Shown piece by piece: positions 1 through 13,200 of a stretch of DNA of 64,000 nt. A model generated the notes under the pieces. The model did not search any database and was not told the origin of the DNA. It saw only the letters and a program-made list of their open reading frames with translations. The DNA is from Siphonodentalium dalli (lineage: Eukaryota; Mollusca; Scaphopoda; Gadilida; Siphonodentaliidae). Position numbers and translations under genes: made by a program. The stretch lies in assembly GCA_032622095.1 (NCBI GenBank), contig CP136069.1, positions 89,022,618 to 89,086,617 on the forward strand, written 5' to 3'. Numbering within the stretch: position 1 is the first letter of the stretch; each line of letters opens with the position of its first letter.

Positions 1-670
1 AAGTGATATTCACCTACGGTAAGTACATGTACAAATGTAGTTTGATAACAAGCCGTACCGGGCAAAAATTTAAAAAAATTTGGACCGATATAGCCATCAG
101 TATGTTTTAGATGGAAGAAATGAATTTTTTTCGATGATAACATTTAACATGGCATTTGCCATTAAAATTGATTTATGTCGATAAAACTGTCATTTTTCAA
201 AATTTTGAGCTGAGACTTCGTGTGTCTGTGTGTAATACTTATATATTCTTAAAATGACAGAGTCCAGCGCGTAATTATGTTTTAGATGGAAGAAATTGAA
301 TTTGTTTTCGATAATAAATTTACAGCGTGGACGGGTCATCGAGTACACGCATTTTGTAAACAAGCTTTTGTCAATAGCCGTTTTGGTCAAACTAAACCTT
401 TTTCGACCGGGACAGCAGATCCGAATAGTAGCTAAGATGTATTTAGACAGAATTATCAAAAGAATTTTACCGATTAGGGTGCAATTTTAAGAGAATCGAG
501 TGGAGAAATCTTTTTTCACAAAAACACGCCGATTCGGCAATGACTGTACTTGCAGACGAGCGCTCGTTAATATTCATGCCAAGAAATGCAGACGTCCAAC
601 TCATCTTTTTGGAACATTTATATATCAGAACAATCCTTCCAAAACACCTTCCAAGATATCCAAGAAAGTT
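1..670. other. No gene; short direct repeat
   Basis: No supported coding sequence. A motif beginning TGTTTTAGATGGAAGAAAT occurs twice, near 103 and near 278, each followed by a similar T-rich stretch and a TCGATGATAA/TCGATAATAA segment. This looks like an old local duplication. The short frames on both strands here have no recognisable domain and overlap one another. Confidence 0.5.
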
Positions 671-674
671 TTAG

Positions 675-1682
675 AATAGAATACAGCGTGTTAAAGTAAA
701 CAGTGAGTGTTCAGAATGGATGAGTGTTACGAGTGGAGTTCCACAGGGCAGTGTATTGGGTCCTATTCTATTCATAATATTCATCAATGACTTACCAGAT
801 AGTGTTAAAGGGATATGCCATATATTTGCCGACGACACTAAACTGATAGGCAACCCTAATACAAGCAACATCCAAAACAATATTGATGATGTGTGCCAAT
901 GGTCAACAAATTGGCAACTTAAATTCAATTCCTCAAAAATTCACGTGCTGCACTTTGGATTCAACAACCCTCGGCATCAATACAACATGACAGATTCGAC
1001 AGAAAGGCCACCAATTCTAGTGAGCGAGTATGAAAAAGATCTGGGAGTGACTATTGATACGCAACTAAAGTTTGATTGCCATATTAATAGTGTGTGTAGT
1101 CGCGCATATAGAACTCTGGGCATAATCAGGAGAACTTTTGTCAGTTTAGAACCAGATACATTTAGCTACTTGTACAGGTCTATGGTGAGACCAATACTGG
1201 AATATTGTAATACGGCTTGGAACCCTCATCACAAGAACAGAAGCATAACCATTGAACGGGTGCAGAGGCGAGCAACAAAAATGGTGCCGAAATTTCGAAA
1301 ATTAAGTTATAGAGACAGAATGATAAACCTCGGTTTGATGTCTTTGAAATATCGCCGATTCAGAGGTGATATGATAGAGACATACAAATACCAGAATGAG
1401 TTATACAACGTGGACGAGAGTAAACTGTTCAAGCGAGCAGAGTACACCCGAACAAGAGGTAACACTATGAAATTGGCATATTCGAGATCGTCGAAGGATA
1501 TCGGGATGTTCTTCTTCTGCAACCGAATTGTTTCCAGCTGGAATGCCCTGCCTGATTATATTGTACAATCGCAAACGCTATCAGAATTCAAAACTCTATT
1601 GGACAATCAATTCCGCCCAATACGGTACGAATATGATACAGAAGGGATGGATTGCCATGCAGTAAAATTACTTTTGATATAA
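675..1682 (+). pseudogene. 5'-truncated LINE reverse transcriptase, C-terminal half
   Basis: This encodes the palm and C-terminal part of a non-LTR retrotransposon reverse transcriptase, which copies element RNA at a nicked target. The open frame continues upstream of the ATG at 720 to about 675 and is closed by TAG at 672. Counting from the 720 ATG, GVPQGSVLGP lies at residues 6-15 and the catalytic FADD box at 36-39. These are followed by the LGVTID region, the thumb-like SMVRPILEYCNTAW segment and a conserved WNALPDYIV C-terminus. The fingers and first catalytic Asp region, the endonuclease and ORF1 are missing, as expected for a 5'-truncated insertion. The family style is CR1/Jockey-like; the exact clade is uncertain. 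The remaining 320 codons are uninterrupted, so the copy is not very old. Confidence 0.85.
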
Positions 1683-1747
1683 TCCGGAACTAAGAGTCAT
1701 TCGACTCGTTCTGTGTATCTTGATGTTATGTTATGTTATGTTATGTT
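1683..1747 (+). repeat. LINE 3' tail with ATGTT pentamers
   Basis: About 40 bases after the reverse transcriptase stop codon there are roughly four tandem ATGTT units at 1724-1746. A short non-coding tail ending in a simple pentamer array is typical of a non-LTR element 3' terminus that lacks poly(A). It marks the likely right border of the insertion. Confidence 0.6.
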
Positions 1748-2395
1748 AAGACTGAACAGCCGAAATGAATTAATTAATAATCGCCATTGGAGGCTTCGCT
1801 TCGCAGTGACGGTTGGCAATTATCGCAATACGATAGGGGAATACTTTGACGTTCGTACTCATATTTCACCAATTTTTGTACCTGGCTTGCCTATCCTAAG
1901 TTTCACGGGAAAATGGCTAATTTTACTCTATTTGTCGTTATATACATATTATACATATTTATCACCCCATTTATTATTCATTTTCATAAAAATAAAATAA
2001 AAGAAGCCGAAGATGACATGTTTAAACTGTTTGAAGCATGAATTTGGCGATAAGTTGTTATCAGAGTACGTTATACTTGTGATAGTTACGTTATGCACAC
2101 GGTGTTCCCATATCCTATTGCGATAATCGCTTAACCCTTCGGTTTTCAACGGCATTTCAATTGGTTGAAATTGAAATTTCTCTAGTTCCAGCTCAACACA
2201 AATCTAGTTACCCAATTGGTAGAAATACTTTAGCAGTAATTCTTAGTTTTATAAGTTACTAGCAGGTTAGCCCGCCACTGGCGGCATTCGTCCCATGGCT
2301 TTGTTCGAAAAAGCAATTGCAACAGGTTCCGAGACACTTGAGCTGCATTTGCAGCAAATTTCGGCAATAGTCAGAAACATGACAATTTTAATTTA
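1748..2395. repeat. Possible small inverted-repeat element, otherwise nothing
   Basis: A segment near 1818-1845 (ATTATCGCAATACGATAG) recurs inverted near 2102-2133 with a few mismatches, suggesting a degraded MITE of roughly 350 bp. No gene is visible. The T-rich stretch from 2390 leads into the next repeat. Confidence 0.35.
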
Positions 2396-2560
2396 ATTTT
2401 TTGTTTTTCAATGAGTTAATTATTTTGTTTTTCAAGGAGTTAATTGTGCCTTGTTTTAAAATTTTACCTGATTTTTTTTTTTTTTTCAAGGAGTTAATTG
2501 TGCCTTTTTAATTTTGTTTTTCAATTTTACCTGATTTTTTTTTTCTTTTTTCAATGAACC
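2396..2560. repeat. T-rich minisatellite
   Basis: Three imperfect units built on GTTTTTCAAGGAGTTAATTG followed by TTTTACCTGA and a poly-T run. The units differ mainly in poly-T length. Confidence 0.6.
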
Positions 2561-2564
2561 CGTC

Positions 2565-2830
2565 CATGACACTTCCCGTATTTAGCAAGTTTGAGCTCAA
2601 TCGGTTCGAGTCTATAAAGGACACACACATATATATGACACTTCCCGTAGGTAGCAAGTTTGAGCTCAATCGGCATTGCCTGGAATTTCCCAGTAAATAT
2701 TTAGCAAGTTTGAGCTCAATCGGTTCGAGTCTATAAAGGACACACTCGTATATATTTGCCGACATTGCCGTGGGGATGCCCGTTCCTACACGCGTTTTCG
2801 ATTCTATGAAGTACCCACATATATACACAC
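2565..2830. repeat. Interspersed minisatellite, TTTGAGCTCAATCGG units
   Basis: The core AGCAAGTTTGAGCTCAATCG occurs three times at 2583-2725, twice followed by TTCGAGTCTATAAAGGACAC. A related line, GATTCTATGAAGTACCCACA, occurs at 2800 and again at 3160. Short open frames on both strands are products of the repeat. Confidence 0.65.
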
Positions 2831-3178
2831 ATATTAATAGTAGATTGGCAGATTCCATATACTGTAAAAACAAAGCGCGCCATCCGTGCTCACAGGGAAT
2901 AAATTTTGAGCGATAACGTTTGCGTTCCCGTATAACTCTGCAGATGCTAATAACGTTGAATGGGAAACAGACGCTCTTTATAGAGATGCGTCAAAAACAA
3001 ACGCTCATTAAATAATCACTTGATTAACCCACGCCGTGCCTTTGCGGTGATTTGAGATTGGAGAATGGGTGCTCTGAGCTTCTCTAAACCGCGGCCACGG
3101 TCGTGTCGGTGGGATTTGACACTTACATAGGAAGTTTGAGCTCAATATGTACACGCGTTTTGGATTCTATGAAGTACC

Positions 3179-3209
<31 letters not shown>

Positions 3210-3422
3210 GAAGTCTAAAAATATATAGTATAGATAACTCTAATTTTATTGACGATACGAGCTCAACATCATAATATGTCACTGTTTATGGCGGTGTTAT
3301 CCAAACGTGTGCTTTGATAATGATTATAATTTTATTTTGCGATCAAACGTCAGTGCAGCTCAGCAGAAACGCATAGGCACTAGTTCTATTCAGCAGAAAC
3401 GCATAAGTCCTACGATTATAGA
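2830..3422. other. No gene; short repeats and an AC/AT microsatellite
   Basis: No coding sequence seen. An AC then AT microsatellite lies at about 3179-3210. The motif CAGCAGAAACGCATA appears twice near 3362 and 3392, just upstream of a hairpin. Confidence 0.5.
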
Positions 3423-3460
3423 CACCCACTGGACGCGCTTCGTACGTCGGTCAGTGGGTG
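3423..3460. repeat. Small hairpin CACCCACTG/CAGTGGGTG
   Basis: A nine-base perfect stem closes a loop of about 20 bases containing CGCTTCGTACG. It lies directly left of a dispersed-repeat copy (3475-4009). It could be part of that repeat or independent. Confidence 0.5.
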
Positions 3461-3474
3461 AAAAAAAATAATAA

Positions 3475-4009
3475 TTACACAATGCTTATGAATACGAAAA
3501 AAAATGCTAAAACGAAACAAAATCTTAAACATTCTCACTCATTAAAGGTCCCTAACATGGGTACAGAATACTAGATATTAATAATTTGCAAAAATGAATT
3601 TGTTTTCAAAGTTATTCTGGCCTTTACTTAATTTAACAAAGGGGTGATGATCTGACGTAAGGTGTAGAGTTGTAATCTTCAGGTGTGATAATCTCAAAAT
3701 CGCAAGTCACTGTGGACACCTGACGATGTATTCACAGCTGTCTGCAATCAACACTCAGGTGTGAATATGCTCCCAAATAGGATTAATACAGATGTTAATA
3801 GTAACTATGGTGTTATCTACAACAGTGTCAATTGATAACTAGGTTCAATCAATGTTGGCAGTAAATTAGGGTGAATATTTTGCCGATTTTCGTTGGTCAA
3901 CTTCGGAAATTTCAGGGCGATTTAAACTTCACCTGGCTGCAAAATTAGGGCGAAGTGAGCAAGAATAGGGAGACTTCTTTGCCTACGTCGCCCTCTCGGC
4001 TGGTCCCTG
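3475..4009. mobile_element. Partial copy of the CAGGGACCAGCC-ended element
   Basis: This segment is closely similar, in the same order, to 13145-13676 and ends at the same terminus, GGCTGGTCCC. The opposite terminus is absent, so it is a left-truncated copy. It contains the subterminal AGGGCGAAGT motifs also seen in the complete copy. No coding capacity is visible. Confidence 0.7.
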
Positions 4010-4157
4010 CTAAGACCATGGAACAGTATGTCCTTTCAGCAACAGACATGTAATCAATCTCTATATCTATATACTACCTGTATTCCAAGATATGAGTTTG
4101 CAGTAGTCACACAATATAAAGACTGATTTGACTGATAAGAAAGCTTGATATTCTTAC

Positions 4158-4299
4158 CAGTAGTGTGGTTTTATTCATGGCATCTTCAGCAGTCTTCACA
4201 AGGTCAGTGATATTAATCTTCTCGTGTGCATACAGCTGCAGCTTCTCTCGAACATGTTCAGGCACATCTTCTTTTTTCATTGAAACTTTCTGACACAAG
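4158..4299 (-). CDS. DSN1: DSN1-like exon (142 nt)
   Basis: Acceptor TTTGTGTTTTTAG and a strong donor GTAAGAA. It encodes 47 complete codons, including KKEDVPEHVREKLQLYAHEK and a C-terminal TAEDAMNKTTLL. It ends in phase 0 at the donor, so at least one more exon should follow to the left of the window or undetected before 4158. The intron separating it from the previous exon is about 23 kb. Confidence 0.65.
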
Positions 4300-7200
4300 C
4301 TAAAAACACAAATACAAGTCTCAATTAAATAAACAGAGGATCTACAACGAATTCCCAGTTTATAGCAGAATTTACAAAACGAGTCCAGTAAATTAGGTGT
4401 GGACCGAGCCTTTGGTGAGTTTCAGAGCTAATTTACTGGACAAGTTTTGTAAATTCCGCTATAAACTGGGGACGAGTTGTAGATTCAATATATTACATGA
4501 TCCAAAACCAGGGCACAAAATACATTTAATTTTGCAAGAATCAAATGCCGATTCAAGCTACGGTAGTCATAAAGCACTGAAAATGGAAAAGTTTCGCGAG
4601 AATCATTACGAGAATCGATTCGGTGATTCTCGTCGAATCTTGGGGCCTGAAAACCTAGATAAAACATACTTAAATCGACAAATGGGACGTGAAATTAACA
4701 TCGGCTTCAAAAAGACCTGCGATGACGTTTCACATAACTATGTGTTGTTTGCCCGCTTAAAGAAATAGTCCCAGATAAATAAATACTCTTTGACGTGATT
4801 ATTGGCGTCAATTTAATGAAATAATTTTTCGAACTCTTCATTCGTTAGAGATTGTTGGAAAAATATTGGAAGCCATAGTATTTTGAGAATGTAAACAGAT
4901 GACAAACCGGAAGTGAAAGGTGTCAACAACCTCTATTTCATGTTTTGTAACGAACGTTTAACTGGTTCTCTGCTAAATATCCTACATACACAAAATGAAA
5001 TGCGTATATATTTTTTCAATAAACAGAAAATCATTGAATTTTATGCTTGGAGTAGGTAATTTACTACATTTGCACTCTTTTCTCAAATTTGCCCCCCATA
5101 TTACATGTATATACATTTTTGATTAGGTTATGAGCCTGTATGTCTCATTGGGTTATGGTTATGAGACTGGATGTCTCATTAGGCTATGGTTATGAGCCTG
5201 GATGTGGAATTAGGCTATGGTTATGGGCCTGGATGTCTCATTAGGCTATGGTTATGGGCCTGGATGTCTCATTAGGCTATGGTTATGAGCCTAGTTGTCT
5301 CATTAGGCTTTGTATAATGGTTATGAACCTGGTTGTTGGATTAGGTTATGTTTATGAGTCTGGTTGTTGGATTAGGTGATGGTTATGACTCTGGTTAGGT
5401 TATTGTTATAAGTTTGTTTTCAGAATTGCTTATGGTTATGAGTCTGGTTGTCAAATTTAGTTATGAATATGAGCTTGGATGTCTGATTAAGTTATGGTTA
5501 TGAGTTATCGGTCGGCATACATTCAAACTTCACAATGTCCCAATTTAATTATATACACATAAACATATTACCTGACAAACTCTATTTGAATGATTAAACT
5601 AAGCAGCAATACAGTGTCGTCGCCAAAGCCCATATCTGGGCTTCCAGCAATCTTACGAATGGTCCAAATATGGGCTTTCAGCACTGAACCAGTTAATATC
5701 ACAATTTATAGCACAGGTTTATTGAATGGAATAAGGATAGGATCATATAATAAAGCTGAATATTACACACAATATACAACTTTTAAATCGGCGATCACCA
5801 TTGTGATGTTGGTTTTATGTCATATTCTCTCAGGAAGTGATTCCTAAAAATAAGCTATTAAAGGTACTCAATTCAATCAGAGGGTCCCCATATAAAAAAG
5901 ATACAACATTTCTTCAAAATACGCTTTAGTTATCAGAATCGATTAATTGCAATAAAAGGCCGCTTGGCCACAGTGTCCCCCGAACCGGTGGCTTCATTTG
6001 GAGCGGAGGCTTTGTAGAACTATACTATATGGATAAGACACTTGTGCATTGTCTCATTACTGACATGCATACAAATAACCAAATCTTAAAAAAACTCTTA
6101 ATGTAAAAATATAACCTCAAATTGGCACAAAATGAATAAAATTACAAGAAAAATTGAATTTTCTAAGTCGAAAAGCCCATAACTCTGAGAAAAATCATCG
6201 GTTCAAACTCAAATTCGATCTTGACCTGTATTGTGATATGACTGATCCACATAAAAACGGTATTTGCAATTAAAGGATCCAAACTTGAGATATCATCCGG
6301 AAACCGAAAAAGTGAGAAATTTTCTAAGTAAAACAAGTCGAATAGACCTCATGTCCGCCTCTAAGCGTTGGCTTGATACGACCGTTGTGTGCGTATAAAA
6401 ATTGGCATGGCGGAACACGAAATCGAATTTGATCTGTCTTTTGTGCTAGTAAACCTACATATACCAAATTTAATTTCATTCAGTACACATTTACTAAAGT
6501 TATCATCCGGAAACCTCAAATTGGCAAAAATTCTAAGTCAAAAAGGGACATAACTCTGGTGAAAATTGGCGGGCGGAACCCAAATTCGAACTTGACCTGT
6601 GTTTTGCTGGGAGAAAGACACATACCAAATTTGGTTTAAATCTGATTAACACTACTAAAGTTAACATCCGCACACCAACTTTTGGGGTTTTATATGTCGG
6701 GTCGGTGGACAAAAAAGGGCCATAACTCCTGCAAAAATTATCGGATTAATCCGAAATTCGAACTTGAGCTGTATTTTGATACAAGTAATCCACAAACGGG
6801 TTTTTGCATATAAACAATCCAAAATCAAGTTATCATCCGGAAACCAAATAACAGAAGAAAAACTGAATTTTCTATGTTGAAAAAGGGGCATAACTCTACC
6901 AAAAATGGTCGGGCAGAACCCAAGTTCGAACTTGACCTGTGTTTTGCTGGGATATTACCAAATTTGGTTTGAATCCGATTAACTCTACTAAAGTTATCAT
7001 CCGGAAACCAACTTTCAGGGGTTTTCTAAGTAAAAAAAATGGCCATAACTCTCGCAAAAATGGGCGGAGCAAACCCATATTCGAACTTGACCTTTATTTT
7101 GGTCTGATAAACTCACCTATGAGATTTGCTTTTGATCTAATAACCGAAACTAAAGTTATCATCCGGAAACCATTTCCCGGACACACGGACGGACGGACGT

Positions 7201-10200
7201 ACCCACATTTGGGCACAAATTGGGTCAGTTGTCCAAAATCTTATTGGGTTCCCTTGTTGGGTATGAAAAATGTGTTCTCACAAATAGGCACATATTGGGT
7301 CATCCAATATTTTTTTGTTGGGTTCTGGTTGGGCACAATTAAAATATTGTTGGCTGCATAGATCTGTTCAGATATTTATTGGCTAAAAAATGCAGACATT
7401 GTTGAGTAAATTAAAATAAGTTGAAGTCATCTTGGGTTCTCATTTGGGCACAAATTGGGTCAGTTGTCCAAAATCTTATTGGGTTCCATTGTTGGGTATG
7501 AAAAAAATCCCTTGTTGGGTATGAAAAAAATCTCACAAATAGGCACATAGTGGGTCATCCAATATTTTTTTGTTGGGTACTGGTTTGGACTTTTTTTTAG
7601 GACAAATGAAGTCCAAACCACCTGTTGAGTACATTGACATGAAAGCCAAAAAATATGTTTGGACAAAGAATAACTTGTCAGGGCTATTGGGTATACCCAA
7701 CAAGTGCCCATTGTACCCACAAAGTAACCAATATATGCCCATATGGTTTGGACTTTTTTTTAGGACAAATGAAGTCCAAACCACCTGTTGAGTACATTGA
7801 CATGAAAGCCAAAAAATATGTTTGGACAAAGAATAACTTGTCAGGGCTATTGGGTATACCCAACAAGTGCCCATTGTACCCACAAAGTAACCAATATATG
7901 CCCATATGTAAACACGGACGGACGGACACCGGCTATTTTAATAATGCTAACCACTTTCAACTATGGTATAAAATTCCCCAAAATGTGTTACTGATCAACA
8001 TTTTGTCCAATGAAATATGGCCGTATTAGCACTTGAGTATTCATGAAATTTGGCCGTATTACCACTTGTTTTTTCCACTTGAGTTATCCATCTTCATCCA
8101 CAACTTTGTCCGAGTCCGCCCGTTTAACGTGTTTCTGGGCCACTAAAAATGGCACATCTCGAGAATTAAGAAACTTCAAAAATCGATATCTGATCACTCT
8201 GAGCTTTGATGGGTGGGTTCCTCGACTCAAATCAAATAGTTTTTACCCCCCGAAGCCAAAGAAATAGTAATTTAGGAGCGTTAATTCGGATAATGCATCT
8301 TTAAATGAAAGACATAAGCTGTACAAGGCTAGCCTAATTATTTCACATTTTTGGTTGAGTTGTGTCAAAAATGTATCAAGCATGTGCAAAATTGTGGCAT
8401 ATGACCATGATGTCATGTTAGGACGGTGTTAACTTCAAAAGTGTAAATGATTCTTTTTACTTATTATTGCATGGAAAGGCCCATAAATGCGATCAGTATG
8501 TGTGGACAAAACAAAATTTTGACTTCGTTTCCCTATGCTCATTATTCGCCATCCTAAAAGACATTGTAATCTGGCAAGCGCTGATTAAGCTACGTGTATA
8601 ATGCTCAGGGTTCATACCAGGGTTGTCAAGGTACCGCCTGTACCAACAGTCTCAGTACCGGGATGATACTGTAGTGAAACCGAGGCACAAGTATTGGTAT
8701 CAGTACTAGTATTGATTGCAATGCAAAGATTTACATATATATTCAGCATGCATGTCATAGACCCTACCACTGCTAGCATGGAGTTTTTCAACCGGGAGTC
8801 AAACAATGCAGTGTGGTAGATACCATACTGATTTATATACATCAGGTGTATCTTACTTGCCAGCTGTGACTTGTGGACATGTTAACTGTGATAATTTGAT
8901 GCAAGACTCACGATTTCACACCCCGCCTCACACCCTCAGGATCATGGACGTAAATCTCATAATTTAAGCTGCCCGTGGGAATATACTGGCTGACTCATGT
9001 CAATGCACACATACAGGGTCGATGAAACCAAATCCCAGCGAGGGATGGGGCAATAGGCAATGATAATGTGTAATGGTAAGGCATAAAAAAAAAATACCTT
9101 TGTTTCCGGTAACCCTCCCTCCCGTTCGCCAGATGGCACCCCATAAACTTTTTATTTGCAAAATTAAAAAAATTCCAAAGTCTGAAAATGACCAATCTCA
9201 TTCTCCCAACATGACTTTATTCTTCCAGTTTCTTATTAGTTTAAGTTGCTGGTTTCAATTCAATGAGTCATTAGCCTAATTAACTTGCAAAATCACACTC
9301 ACAAAACACACCAAACAAGGGATAGTGGGCTAACAAACATCCAAAAACATGATTCCTCGAAAATAGGCAACTTTAACCCAAAGGCTTTTATTTTAGACTG
9401 ATGGGTATGGAATATATTAATTCAATTTAATATGTTTGGTGGTGTTGATTAATAGAAATTAAATGGCTTTGGATATGATAATTGATTGTTTCATACAAAT
9501 TCTCAACAATCTGTTGTTAAATTTTCTGATACTTAGGCACTGGATGATTTGTGGGAAGGTGCAGGGAGGTGGGATTTTTTTTAGGTCAATATATAATTTT
9601 TAAAATTAAAATTAGTTTTTCCTCAAGGGAAGCCCGAAACTTAACTATATGGATTATTATCCTCGGCCTTGTGTTATCAGGAGGGTTAAAATTTATTGTC
9701 CGTTTATTGCCTACTCCGGTCAATCAGCGCTCGGATTAGCCCACGCATGAATGCGTCCCGTGCAAATCCCGCGCTCTAACAATTCATCTAGCCAGTTTTA
9801 TTTCCGACTTTTAATAATAAGATTTGCGAGTCGCGGGGTTGGGAATGGCACCGCCATGGGAGGGATCTATGATAGTTCAGTTTCGGGCTTCCCTTGAGGA
9901 AAAACTAATTTTAATTTTAAAAATTAAATTTTTCCGCCAAGGAGAAGCCCTTCAACTGAACTATATGGATTAGAATGCAAGCCCAGGAGGAGGCAACGAG
10001 CAATAAATTTAATATTCCACTTTGACGGGAATGTACTCTTCCAAAACAGATTTCATGTAAATGTGATTTAGTCATGAATCAGCTTTGATATGTTATGTGA
10101 AAGAGCTCATAAATTCAGATTCCAGCATTGCTCAAGCTTGTCTTTTGGAATAAACATCCCAGGCAGTGCCATACCATACGCGCCAGCTACTAGTAGAAAC

Positions 10201-13200
10201 CGAGCAGTAGAGACTTCTTCTGCTGCTTTTTTCTTGTTTCATGCGATGAGAGTGATGTCTGTATTTACTATTTATATCTTCCCAAATAGAAAGCGCTATT
10301 GACAGTACGCGACAGCGAGTCTTCCCCACACAGAACAGCCTCCAAAGGCTCGGGTGCTATTGTCCCGGAGGATTGGTTGCCCGAATCTCAGAGAACGGCA
10401 CTCTGCCTGCCACGGTCTGCTGATGCAGGACCAGGGGGCGCGAACTGGTACAGCCCGAGGACTGGTACAGTTGTGCAAAGTTTGTGTAATTCATTGTAAA
10501 AAGATTTGACACATATCCTGTGATGAAGTTTTTACAAGAGATCGACCCGTGTCATTTCCATACGCAAAGCGAGTTCGCTAGGAACGACAGAATCCTTGAC
10601 CGACAGTGGGAACCACCATCGGCCCGAGATCCTTGCTCATCGTCGTCAAAGCCATCAGACGCCAGGAGAATTATAGAAAGCATGTCAGGATCGACGCCAG
10701 CAACAGAACAGCCTGCATCAGGTTGAGGTAAGGTACTAGAGGGAAGCCCACACTGGGAATGGCTCGAACGAGGAACAATTGCGCTCGCAGTTAGATTTTA
10801 AGGTGTTATTTCCCACCCCAAGGCCAGAATGGCGGAAAAAAGGGAAATTGAAAGGATCCATTTGACCAGGGAAAGCCTCCCACCGAATCTCCCAAATGCA
10901 GGTGGTCCTGACACGCTGACATAAACGTCGATGACATACACTAGAACCCCCTGACGGCAGAGGAGCAGGCCTGGACGTATCACTTGGGATGACGTTTCCA
11001 GGGGGACAAGACCGACCCTCGTAATGGAGTGGGCCACGGCGCCGTGGGGAAGCGTCAGAAGGCCAGTTGGCTGGTGCGCTTTGGGCGGCATGGGACAACG
11101 AGGCTTCCCCACCCAGAACAGTCGCCAAAGGCGCGGGTGCTTGTGTCCTGGAGGATTGGTTGCCCGAATCTCCGGAGGACGGCACCCTGCCTCCCACGGT
11201 CTGCAGAAGACGGGGCTTGCAGCATGACCAGGGGGGACCGAATGGTTCCTGCCCGAGTTAAGACTGGTACGTTTGCTCAAAATGTTTAACCATGGACCAA
11301 TGGGCCCGCAACCAACTATGACAGTATCGCGTATATTCATGAGCAACCCGCACGGTGTGTGGGCATCAAAGTCGAATCTCGTTCGACTATAAGCAAGACA
11401 AGACATTCTGTTAGTTATTAGCAAGCATAATATACAAAACATTTGTTAGTTATTGCAAAACAAGGTTAATAAGGTAAATTCCGTTATTTACTATGGCCAC
11501 GTGATCTTACCTGCTAGAAATTAAACCGCAGGTAAGATACTGTCTTTTCTCGACGAAGAGGACGATGAGATCCGATTTCTCCTGTGCAAGAACATAGCGG
11601 TGTCCTTGCTTACGGTGAGGAGAACGTTTTATACACTTACGGAAACAGATGGTGGAGCAGGCCTGGAATATCCCGAGGGAGTATGATTCCAGGGGGACAA
11701 GACCCACTCTCGTAATGGAGTGGGCCACGGACCGTGGGGAAGAGTCAGAAGTCTCAGTCCTTCCCAGGAGACATGAGCAATTGTTCTCGCAGCCATATGC
11801 AATTGTAATTTTCTAATTCACGAATATTAAACTGTGCACTGTTCCCTCTTGACAAAATGTGCATGGTCACAGTAATCGTTGATTCAATATTAAACTATTG
11901 GAAGGTATATTTAAAACCGCTCCTGTCGCAGTTAAATTATGGGAATGTGAAAGTGCCATGGAACATGCATGTTTTGAGGTCTATCCCACAATGACATTGA
12001 ATTTGAGAAAAACACAACTGATGATTATACAGGCGCGAAGTACATCCGTCTTCTGAATTGCGAGAGCAAATGAAAGCTCGAGCTGCGTTTACATCTGGGA
12101 AGAACTGAAGTCTGGTTGGCTGGTGCGCTGTTAGCGACACATGATGAGTCTTCCCCACCCTAAGGCTCAGGAGCGGTGGCATTCGCCCTTGAAGATTTGT
12201 TTTCCGAATCAACGATGGTAGCACCCCGCCAGTCACTGCCAGGCTTGGGGCAATTACTTGTGAATGTAATTAATTACAATTACTTCAACATTTTTCAATT
12301 ACAATTACAATTCCCATTACATCTATTTCACAATGTAATTAATTACAATTACTTTGAAATGTAATTCAATTACAATTACAATTACATTTCAGCACATCAT
12401 TGAAGTAGGAACACTTTTTATTTATATAAACTCTATATATATCATAATTACAATTACAATTACATCCTAACCAATTACAATTGCAATTACATGTAATTGA
12501 GAATAAACTTAATTACCAATTACATGCAATTACTTGAAAAAATGTAATTAATTACAATTAATTACAATTACAAATTACAATTACCCCATCCCTGGTCACT
12601 GGTACTGGGCAGTGGTCATGCACAATATAAAGGCTTCTTGCGGAACGGCGCTTTATATGTGTGATGATACAAATGCTTTCATTTGTGTTATTCATTTAGG
12701 TTCTCTATTTACCAGATAATCATATGGATATGTAGTAATAGAAGGAGAAGAGCCATGTTTTGGACTTTTGAAATTGGCACTGGCAGGCCTGCCGAATGCC
12801 AGGGACCAGCCTAGGCCTGATTTTCAGGGCGAAGTCACAAGAATAGGGCGAAGTGGGAGATTTCCAGGGCGAAATGCGTTGGCAAAATTGAAAATTCATA
12901 TGAAATCCGCCCGCACTGTAGTCGCCTATAAAAGGCTATATAAAGAAAATAGGAGATATGTAATATTTAAATTAAAATGGGGAAACAATAGTTCAAATGT
13001 GGAAGCTTTATGTTCAAATCATCACACTAATAACTATGAATAATGTCCAAATTTAATTGTGAGAGAATGGTTTTGAAAGAACGGCATTTTTACAACCGCT
13101 TATGAATACAAAAAGAACTAAGAATTACGACCGCTTATGAATAGAAAAAGAAATAAAAATTTGACAAATGCTTATGAATACGAAAAAACCGATAGAAATC

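Noticed and set aside
4397-4768. 123-codon plus-strand frame
   Set aside because: It begins in the loop and runs through the right arm of a 55-bp inverted repeat. No domain, and it is antisense to the gene's intron.
6939-7361. 140-codon plus-strand frame
   Set aside because: Lies wholly within tandem monomers and GGAC microsatellite sequence.
7533-8029. Several overlapping frames on both strands
   Set aside because: Created by the 163-bp tandem duplication, which shifts frame between units.
12768-13043. 91-codon plus-strand frame
   Set aside because: Crosses the border of a transposon inserted at 12800.
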